Shown: positions 38,042-46,439 of the stretch, piece after piece
Numbering within the stretch: position 1 is the first letter of the stretch
Layout of the letters: every line of letters starts with the position of its first letter
NCBI RefSeq assembly: GCF_012222965.1
Contig: NZ_CP038241.1
Coordinates: 1,550,001-1,614,000, forward strand
DNA: 64,000 nt
Source: Allofrancisella inopinata
GTDB taxonomy: Bacteria > Pseudomonadota > Gammaproteobacteria > Francisellales > Francisellaceae
Direction of reading: 5' to 3'
The notes under the pieces: generated by a model
What the model was told of the DNA's origin: nothing
The model's database searches: none
Seen by the model: the letters and a program-made list of their open reading frames with translations, nothing else
Made by a program: the position numbers and the translations under genes

Positions 38042-38825
38042 CTATACCTTTATGCAAAATGCTTTTATTGCTGGAAGTATTATTGCGGTTATGTGTGGAG
38101 TCATAAGCTTTTTCGTGATAATTCGTAGATTATCGTTTGCATCCCATGCTTTGGGGCATATTAGCCTTACTGGAGCTGCTGGAGCTGTATTAATAAATCT
38201 CTCACCTATGACTGGCCAATTAGTTATCAACCTAATAGCTGGTACTCTTATGGGAACTTTTGGTGATAAAGTTAAAAAAAATGATATTGCGATAGGAATA
38301 GTTTTAACGTTTTTCCTAGGTTTAGGCACCTATTTTCTTTTCTTATACCAAACAGGTTATTCCGGTTCGGTAATGACTATACTTGTTGGAAATATCCTAG
38401 CAGTATCTATTGAACAAATATATGTACTTATAGGCTTAGCTATATTTACAATTATCTTACTGATAGTTATTGCTAGACCTCTTTTTATATCCTCTCTGGA
38501 TCCTGTATTTGCAGAAGCAAAACAAATACCAAATAAACTACTTTCTGTAATACTTTTTATAGCTATAGCTATTACTGTGTCTATGGCTTGTCAGGTAGTT
38601 GGGATATTATTAATTTTTTCTTTGTTAATTGGGCCTGCTGCAATTACGATACAATGGGTTGACGGCTTTTATAAACCAATATTTCTAAGCTCTATAATTT
38701 CTTTACTAACCGTATGGGCTGGTATAGCTATAGCATACTATATAGATATACCTATTAGCTTCCTTATAACAACTATCATATGTAGTTTATATCTCATAAG
38801 CATTCTTAAAAGTAAGTTTTTCTAA
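38034..38825 (+). CDS. znuB: metal ABC transporter permease
   Basis: 263 residues from a GTG at 38034, preceded by a perfect AGGAGG six bases away and overlapping the ATPase stop by 8 bases. A longer frame from 37962 would run deep into the ATPase gene and lacks a ribosome site. Eight or nine membrane helices with the family segment SFASHALGHISLTGAAGA near residue 45. It completes the importer operon. Confidence 0.82.
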   Translation: MFNYTFMQNAFIAGSIIAVMCGVISFFVIIRRLSFASHALGHISLTGAAGAVLINLSPMTGQLVINLIAGTLMGTFGDKVKKNDIAIGIVLTFFLGLGTYFLFLYQTGYSGSVMTILVGNILAVSIEQIYVLIGLAIFTIILLIVIARPLFISSLDPVFAEAKQIPNKLLSVILFIAIAITVSMACQVVGILLIFSLLIGPAAITIQWVDGFYKPIFLSSIISLLTVWAGIAIAYYIDIPISFLITTIICSLYLISILKSKFF

Positions 38826-38989
38826 AAGAAAATATAACCAGTTAAAGCTGCAAACTTATTTAGCTTAATGTAAAATAATTTACTATACCAAAAAATTAAG
38901 TTAAAATATATTTAAATATATTGTATAAAAAATTAGTATTGTTTTATATTTATTTTACTTTTTGACTTGTTTAGTTAAGGATATTGCTG

Positions 38990-41467
38990 ATGTTATATAA
39001 TTTATATGCCCCTGAAGGATTTAAAGATTTTTTAAATACAATTGCAGCAGATATTTACGTTATACCATGGTCAGAGAAGCTAGTTTCTGTAGTTTATGAG
39101 AGTACAGGATTTAAAATAGCCTTTGGCTATATACAGTATACATATCTTAAATTTGGTAGCAAAAAACCAACTGTAATATCAGAAGAATATGCCGAAGCAA
39201 CTAAAAATCAGCTTCTTCAAGATAATAAGTATATAATTCCTAAGTTGAGTGTAGATGCTTGTAAACAACAATTACAACCTGAAGAGTTAGTTACTCTAAT
39301 AGATAATCCAAAAGATAATCTATTAAGACCATTTTTACCTGATATCGGTGGAGGAGCATTATTATTAGTTTGTAAAGTAACTAAATTAATTTTAGCAGTA
39401 TTGGTTTACGATACTCCGATAGATCATGGGTTACACTGTTACTATAATTGGGATAATTCTGGTAATAATAAGCCTAAACATCCTAAACAAAACTTTGTTC
39501 ATATATCATATCTTTACTCAAGTAATGCAGTATATAAAGAGAAACAAGAGTTTGAAGGAAAAAAATCAGGATTTTTTGCTAATGGTTACGCTAGAGTTCT
39601 TTTATCTGTATTTTGCTATAATTATAAAACTGAACTTGAAAGTACAGATAAGGCTTTAGGCTATTATGGAAGTATGTTTAATAACCCAAACAAATATTCT
39701 CAAAACCCTAGAGCAAAAAGTGGTTTCACAATAATAGAATATAATCACAACGATGGTAAGGAAATTTTTGATAATTTGTTCAAAACATTTTGGGATAAAC
39801 AGGATTTTGATGAATTAGTCAAATTTATAAAACAATTACATTTAATGACTTTAAAGATCAATAACCAAAACCCTTTAGATAAAGCCAGATCTCTTAGGGA
39901 GGATTTATTAACAGCTCAAGAATTAAATTTTCTTTTATCAAAAAACATTATTAATAGAAGTAGTCCATATTTTAAGAAAAAGATAAAGAACATCACAAAT
40001 TATATATCAAAAATTATAATTATAAGCAGGATTGTAAGAAGTAAGTTTAATGGAGAAAATAAGCTTAAATTTAGTAAAGATATTTTACCAGAAATAGATA
40101 AATTTTATAACTTTAAACAAACTCAAGTTTTTTCAGACCGATCTAATATAAACCTTAGCAAGGAAGTAATTGACTTACTAATTAAAGCTTTACAATATGA
40201 ACCACCTTCTAAGACACCAAGGAGACCACCTGATAACCAGTGGTATAAAATAAGTAATTATAAAGATGTAGAATCGGATGGAAATTGTTTCTATAGAGCA
40301 GTATTAAGAGCAGCAAGAGATAATAATAGTGCTCATTTATTACCTATCAATAGAGCTAGTGATGAAGCAATAATCCAAGCAATGCGATATGATTTATTAC
40401 AAGTTTTTGATAGTTATAATTTTCAGCAAGCTTTAAGGAATTCTGGATATAATGCGGGTAACTTAGCTAATATTAGAAGTAGCCTAATTCAGATGGGTAA
40501 TTGGAATAATTCTGCTGGCGATTTAGCACCACAATTACTCTCATTGGCTTACCCGGGCTTGAGTATTAATATTGTCTCAACATATGTAGGCGGTAACAAT
40601 ATGCAAACGGTTGGTAATGGTCATAATATCATCACATTAGGTTATACTGGCGACCATTATTTTGCAGGGCAAATAAAAGATAATAATAATCAGATTGTAT
40701 CTACTGTGAATACTAGCCCAAAAAGTAATTTAAGTGCCAGTATATCTAAAAAATCTACTTTATCTACTAAAAATTTACTTCCACAGACTTCTAGTAATAT
40801 GATAGGCCAAAAAAGGAAAGATTGTAGTACTTCACTTGAAGCTTTAGAAAAAGAATTTAATATTGATAATCAAAGTAGTCTTTATAAACAGGAGCAAACA
40901 GACATAAAAGTAAAAAATCATAAATGTGATTTTGCAGGCTGTAATAAAGGTTTTTTCTCCCGATCGAATTTAAGGAGACACCAGCAGACACATGCAGAAA
41001 CAAGAGAAAGGCTGTTTGTATGTAAGCATGAAGGCTGTAATAAAGGTTTTTTCTCCCGATCGGATTTGCAGAAACACCAGCAGACACATGCAGAAACAAG
41101 AGAAAGGCTGTTTGTATGTAAGCATGAAGGCTGTAATAAAGGTTTTTTCTCCCGATCGAATTTGCTGAGACACCAGCAGACACATACAGGAGAAAAGCCA
41201 TTTGTATGTAAACATGAAAGCTGTAATAGGAGCTTCAGCCGACAGGAAAATTTGAAGGCACATCTACAGACACATGCTGAAACAAGAGAAAAGCTAAAGC
41301 CATTTGTATGTAAGCATGAAGGCTGTAATAAGAGCTTTAACCGACAGGGAAATTTGAAGGCACATATGCAGACACATGGAGAAGAAAAAATATTTGTATG
41401 TGAAGTTTGTGGTCAAGCATTTAAACAAAACTCTGGTTTAATTCAGCATAAGAAAAACCATCAATGA
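38990..41467 (+). CDS. OTU-type cysteine protease fused to six C2H2 zinc fingers
   Basis: 825 residues from the ATG at 38990 (a TTG at 38984 is less likely). Residues 1-420 are not recognised. An OTU domain spans about 420-565: the catalytic motif ESDGNCFYRAV with Cys433 and the late GDHYFAG with His556 are both in place, so it could cleave ubiquitin chains. Residues 646-824 are six C2H2 zinc fingers; five are C-x4-C-x12-H-x3-H, the last is C-x2-C, and one linker is a textbook TGEKPF. No signal peptide. The gene stands alone between the metal importer and a monooxygenase, so host transfer or a host-directed effector is likely (inference). Confidence 0.85.
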   Translation: MLYNLYAPEGFKDFLNTIAADIYVIPWSEKLVSVVYESTGFKIAFGYIQYTYLKFGSKKPTVISEEYAEATKNQLLQDNKYIIPKLSVDACKQQLQPEELVTLIDNPKDNLLRPFLPDIGGGALLLVCKVTKLILAVLVYDTPIDHGLHCYYNWDNSGNNKPKHPKQNFVHISYLYSSNAVYKEKQEFEGKKSGFFANGYARVLLSVFCYNYKTELESTDKALGYYGSMFNNPNKYSQNPRAKSGFTIIEYNHNDGKEIFDNLFKTFWDKQDFDELVKFIKQLHLMTLKINNQNPLDKARSLREDLLTAQELNFLLSKNIINRSSPYFKKKIKNITNYISKIIIISRIVRSKFNGENKLKFSKDILPEIDKFYNFKQTQVFSDRSNINLSKEVIDLLIKALQYEPPSKTPRRPPDNQWYKISNYKDVESDGNCFYRAVLRAARDNNSAHLLPINRASDEAIIQAMRYDLLQVFDSYNFQQALRNSGYNAGNLANIRSSLIQMGNWNNSAGDLAPQLLSLAYPGLSINIVSTYVGGNNMQTVGNGHNIITLGYTGDHYFAGQIKDNNNQIVSTVNTSPKSNLSASISKKSTLSTKNLLPQTSSNMIGQKRKDCSTSLEALEKEFNIDNQSSLYKQEQTDIKVKNHKCDFAGCNKGFFSRSNLRRHQQTHAETRERLFVCKHEGCNKGFFSRSDLQKHQQTHAETRERLFVCKHEGCNKGFFSRSNLLRHQQTHTGEKPFVCKHESCNRSFSRQENLKAHLQTHAETREKLKPFVCKHEGCNKSFNRQGNLKAHMQTHGEEKIFVCEVCGQAFKQNSGLIQHKKNHQ
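40937..41224 (+). repeat. 96-base tandem repeats encoding zinc fingers
   Basis: Units starting at 40937, 41033 and 41129 are nearly identical over 96 bases (32 codons), including the shared GGTTTTTTCTCCCGATCG. They encode fingers one to three with the long linker HAETRERLFVCKHEG. High DNA identity, with differences at finger-helix positions (NLRR, DLQK, NLLR), points to recent expansion. Confidence 0.8.
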
Positions 41468-41663
41468 TAGGAGCCGTTTATGTGAAAGCGTCGTTAAATA
41501 AATGTTAATTAGTCTGGAGGTAACATGACACTAATAAACTAATCTACGAACATAGAATCAAAGCTAAATTGGTTTGTAGTGCATGACATAATTTTTTTAG
41601 GGAACACTACTCGTGTGAACTATTTCCACAACTCAATTCAATGTAAAACCTCTTAAAAAAAGC

Positions 41664-42725
41664 TCAAAAAGTAACTATAGTTTTAGCAAACTTGCGCTGT
41701 AACCATGGTAACTTAGACAAAATTAAAAGAATTACCCTAAGTAGCCATGCGTTACCTTGGCCTTGTGACATAACAAATTTTCTAATACGTTCAGTCATGT
41801 TTATTATCTCTCTGCCTTTTGCATGTTGCTTATCATTATAAGCTGCTAAATTGCCTGTTACAATGGCTTTGGCTGCAGCAAATGCATCCGCTATACCCAA
41901 ATTCATACCCCTACCACCAACAGGAGAATGAGTATGTGCTGCATCACCACAGAGGATAATATGTCCTTTAAAATATTGCTTAGCTTGCTTGATAGATATT
42001 TTAAAGCTACCTTGTCGATAAACATTATCAACTTCTAGCTTATACGGTAAATTTTTTAAATCTATCTCATGGTTAGAAACAATTCTATATCTCTTATCAG
42101 CCATTCTCATCATAAAAAGCAAGCCAGTTTTAGTATTTGAAACTGTAGCTGCGTCAATATTTTCTGACTTGGCATAAAAATCTGCTATATACCATGTATC
42201 AGGAAGTACATAACCTTGTTGCTCAATCTCTGCTAATTCTCTAACTTTGCTATGAGCTCCATCTGTACCAACCACATAATCAAAAGTTTCATCTTTAGCA
42301 TTTAAAAACTCTGCTGTAACTGTTGCATCATCATTTTGATGCAAGCTTTTTAGCTCAACACCATATTCAACTTCTCTACCAAGTTCTTTTAATCTCTGCT
42401 CTATAATTGCTTCTGTTCTATCTTGAGGCAATGAGATCATAAGCTCATCATCAGCCAAATATTTTTTTAGATCTATACTTACTAGAAGTTTATCATGACG
42501 AAAAATATTTACGTGTGGTATGTGTACACCTTCAGCTAGTATATTTTGTTTGATATCTCCTAAATGTTCATATCTCTTTAAAGTAGCTGGCTGGATGCCT
42601 ATAGCTCTAGATAAATTAGAAGCATTTTTTCTTTTTTCAACAATTCGAACATCGATACCTCTATAAGCTAATTCTACAGCTAAAGTAAGACCTGTAGGGC
42701 CAGCACCAACTATTAGAACTTTCAT
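41664..42725 (-). CDS. FAD-dependent monooxygenase (PHBH fold)
   Basis: 353 residues. FAD-binding GAGPTGLTLAVELAYRG at residues 7-23 with the acidic end of the dinucleotide fold (IVEKR), a DG motif region (VGTDGAHSKVRE near 150) and GDAAHTHSPVGGRGMNLGIAD near 260-280. This is the aromatic-hydroxylase family. The substrate is unknown. It stands alone, 166 bases from hpt; the length is slightly short for the family. Confidence 0.8.
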   Translation of the reverse strand: MKVLIVGAGPTGLTLAVELAYRGIDVRIVEKRKNASNLSRAIGIQPATLKRYEHLGDIKQNILAEGVHIPHVNIFRHDKLLVSIDLKKYLADDELMISLPQDRTEAIIEQRLKELGREVEYGVELKSLHQNDDATVTAEFLNAKDETFDYVVGTDGAHSKVRELAEIEQQGYVLPDTWYIADFYAKSENIDAATVSNTKTGLLFMMRMADKRYRIVSNHEIDLKNLPYKLEVDNVYRQGSFKISIKQAKQYFKGHIILCGDAAHTHSPVGGRGMNLGIADAFAAAKAIVTGNLAAYNDKQHAKGREIINMTERIRKFVMSQGQGNAWLLRVILLILSKLPWLQRKFAKTIVTF

Positions 42726-42891
42726 ATATCTACCTACGATACATTAAATATGGTTATATTATAAACATTAAGGGTGATATTTACTAAATCTTTAGAATGA
42801 TTATTTGTACACAATGAAGTTTTTGAAAACTTTAAACTGTCGTTTTAAAGCACACTTACGCTTATAAATTGGTAAATTTTAGAAAAGTGTT

Positions 42892-43425
42892 CTACTTTAT
42901 CAAACCTATATATGGCAACTCTCTAAATCTTTCATCATAATCTAAACCATAACCGACTATAAATTTATCTTCTATTTCAAAACAAACATAGTCTAAAACT
43001 ACCTCTCTTTCTAATCTAGCTGGCTTAAATAATAAAGTTGCAAATTTTAAACTTTTAGGTTGGAAATTTTTAACTCCTTCCAGCAATCTATGGTAAGTAT
43101 GTCCAGTATCAACGATATCTTCAACTATTATTATATTCTTACCTTTAATATGCTCTTCTTTCAAAGCTTCTACTGTTGAATTTACCTTACCTGAGCTTTT
43201 AGTACCAGAACCATATGATGAAGCTGTTACAAATTGAGTTCTTAAGTCTACACGTAACTTTCTAACAAGGTCTGCAAAAAACATAAATGAGCCTTTAAGC
43301 ACACATATTAAGGTAAGTTCTTGTCCCTCATAATCTTTATTTATTTTTTGAGCAAGCTTTGTTACTTCTTTTTCTATTTCTTCACTAGTTATATACACAT
43401 CTGTATCATACGCAGAATAACTCAT
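42892..43425 (-). CDS. hpt: hypoxanthine phosphoribosyltransferase
   Basis: 177 residues. The PRPP-binding motif [15 protein letters not shown] (about 95-109) is complete. It salvages hypoxanthine (and perhaps guanine) to nucleotides. It lies 12 bases downstream of purA on the same strand, so purine salvage and AMP synthesis are co-transcribed. Confidence 0.9.
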   Translation of the reverse strand: MSYSAYDTDVYITSEEIEKEVTKLAQKINKDYEGQELTLICVLKGSFMFFADLVRKLRVDLRTQFVTASSYGSGTKSSGKVNSTVEALKEEHIKGKNIIIVEDIVDTGHTYHRLLEGVKNFQPKSLKFATLLFKPARLEREVVLDYVCFEIEDKFIVGYGLDYDERFRELPYIGLIK

Positions 43426-43437
43426 TACACTTAACCT

Positions 43438-44718
<1,281 letters not shown>

Positions 44719-44759
44719 TTATTTGAATTTTTTGAGATTTAAAATTTAGATGACTAATA

Positions 44760-44775
44760 TACTAATATATTAGTA
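44760..44775. promoter_or_regulatory. 16-base palindrome between purA and purH
   Basis: TACTAATATATTAGTA at 44760-44775 is a perfect palindrome in the 173-base gap between the divergent purA and purH, about 42 bases before the purA start. It could be an operator for a purine or general regulator. It does not resemble the E. coli PurR box. The high AT content lowers significance. Confidence 0.4.
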
Positions 44776-44818
44776 CTAATTTTGCTAGTGCAATCTTTAT
44801 CAAGACAAACTAACTATA

Positions 44819-44846
44819 GTTTTTTTCTATCCAAAATTGTTATAAT
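44819..44846 (+). promoter_or_regulatory. probable extended -10 promoter of purH
   Basis: TGTTATAAT at 44838-44846 is a perfect -10 with the TG extension. The upstream -35 region is a T-rich stretch with weak consensus. It lies about 45 bases before the purH start, which has an AAGGA site. Confidence 0.5.
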
Positions 44847-44891
44847 GAGTACCAAAAGTTTATAAATACTCTAAATTCATAAGGAATAAAA

Positions 44892-46439
44892 ATGGAAAAG
44901 ATCAAAAGGGTTTTAATATCTGTCTCGGATAAAACTGGTATAGTAGATTTTGCAAATCAATTAGCTAAATATGGTATTGAGATTTTATCAACAGGTGGAA
45001 CTTCTAAAACTCTAAAAGATGCTGGATTAAAGGTTAAAGATGTCTCAGAACATACTCTTTTTCCTGAGATTATGAATGGTCGAGTTAAAACCTTGCACCC
45101 TCTAATTCATGGCGGTATTTTGGCTGATAGAGATAACCTTGAGCATATCAAAGCTATGCAAGAAAATAATATTGGCGAAATAGATATGGTTGTAGTTAAT
45201 TTATATCCTTTTGTTAACACTGTAGCTTCAGGTGCTGATTTTGAAACCTGTATAGAAAATATAGATATCGGTGGCCCTTCTATGGTCCGCTCATGTGCAA
45301 AAAACCACAAGCATACTACTATCGTCACTAATCCAAACCAATACCAAACCATAATAAAAGAGATGGCAGGAAATAATGGTTCTACTACTTTAGAGACTCG
45401 TAGAAAACTAGCTTTAGAAGCTTTTTCACATACAGCAGAGTATGACAGTCATATAGCTAATTGGTTTTCTAAAGAATTAAAAGAAGAATACCCAGAAAAA
45501 CTTTTTTCTGTAGGCACCCTAAAGCAAGTGCTTAGATACGGCGAAAATCCACACCAAAAAGCTGCTGTATACTCTACAAACTCTAACACAATAAGTATAA
45601 CAAACGCCAAACAGTTACAAGGAAAAGAATTATCTTATAACAATATTAACGATGCAGATGGCGCATTTGAAATGGTATGTGAGTTTACACAACCATCTTG
45701 TGCGATTATTAAACATGCTAATCCGTGTGGTATAGCTTCTGGTAAAAATGCTTATCAAGCGTGGCAGAAAGCTTTATCGTGTGATCCTATTTCAGCGTTT
45801 GGTGGTATAGTTGCATTTAACTGCGAAGTTGATGAAGAGTTTGCAAACTCATTAGGAAAAATGTTCTTAGAGGTAATAATAGCTCCTAGCTACACACCTA
45901 AAGCTCTAGAAATATTAGCAAGTAAAAAAAATCTAAGAGTTTTAGAAACAGGTCAAATTTTTGATACTAAATCATCACGTATGATTAGTAAAAATATCCA
46001 TGGAGGTTTACTATCTCAATCTTACGATAACGGTGGCGTTACAATACAAGACTGTAAGGTAGTTACAAACAGAATTCCTAGCGAGCAAGAATGGACAGAT
46101 TTGATGTTTGCTTGGAAAGCAGTCAAATATGTTAAATCAAATGCTATCGTTTATGCTAGGGATACTCAAACTGTGGGGATTGGAGCTGGACAAATGAGTC
46201 GTGTTGATTCTGCAAGAATTGGAGCTGAAAAAGCTCAAGCTCATGCCGGTGCCATGAACTCTGTAGTTGCTTCTGATGCTTTTTTTCCTTTCGCTGATGG
46301 TTTAGAAGAATGTATCAAAGCAGGTGCAAAAGCTGTTATTCAACCAGGTGGCTCAAAAAATGATCAAGAAGTAATCGATGCTGCAAACAAGGCTGGTATA
46401 GCAATGGTCTTTACGAATATAAGACATTTCAGGCATTAA
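44892..46439 (+). CDS. purH: bifunctional AICAR transformylase / IMP cyclohydrolase
   Basis: 515 residues. The N-terminal IMP cyclohydrolase domain has VLISVSDKTGIVDFA and the LLSTGGTSKTL-type loop; the AICAR transformylase domain follows with LRYGENPHQKAA near 217 and KYVKSNAIVYA near 420. It catalyses the last two steps to IMP. Its last 183 bases recur in damaged form at 53501-53682, and a convergent LRR gene overlaps its stop by 4 bases, marking the island boundary. Confidence 0.97.
   Translation: MEKIKRVLISVSDKTGIVDFANQLAKYGIEILSTGGTSKTLKDAGLKVKDVSEHTLFPEIMNGRVKTLHPLIHGGILADRDNLEHIKAMQENNIGEIDMVVVNLYPFVNTVASGADFETCIENIDIGGPSMVRSCAKNHKHTTIVTNPNQYQTIIKEMAGNNGSTTLETRRKLALEAFSHTAEYDSHIANWFSKELKEEYPEKLFSVGTLKQVLRYGENPHQKAAVYSTNSNTISITNAKQLQGKELSYNNINDADGAFEMVCEFTQPSCAIIKHANPCGIASGKNAYQAWQKALSCDPISAFGGIVAFNCEVDEEFANSLGKMFLEVIIAPSYTPKALEILASKKNLRVLETGQIFDTKSSRMISKNIHGGLLSQSYDNGGVTIQDCKVVTNRIPSEQEWTDLMFAWKAVKYVKSNAIVYARDTQTVGIGAGQMSRVDSARIGAEKAQAHAGAMNSVVASDAFFPFADGLEECIKAGAKAVIQPGGSKNDQEVIDAANKAGIAMVFTNIRHFRH
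46257..46439 (+). repeat. purH 3' end, left arm of the island-flanking direct repeat
   Basis: These 183 bases, the functional end of purH, are repeated in the same orientation at 53501-53682 with scattered substitutions and two one-base losses. Direct repeats of a gene's 3' end flanking accessory genes are typical of islands that integrate into a gene end and restore it. Confidence 0.7.

Noticed and set aside
40857-41263. Minus-strand frames opposite the zinc-finger repeats (114 and 97 codons)
   Set aside because: They exist only because the tandem repeats lack stops in the reverse frame; the protein is repetitive nonsense.
38034-41467. CRISPR-like array from the 96-base repeats near 41000
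   Set aside because: The repeats are coding, in frame, 96 bases long and contiguous, with no spacers.
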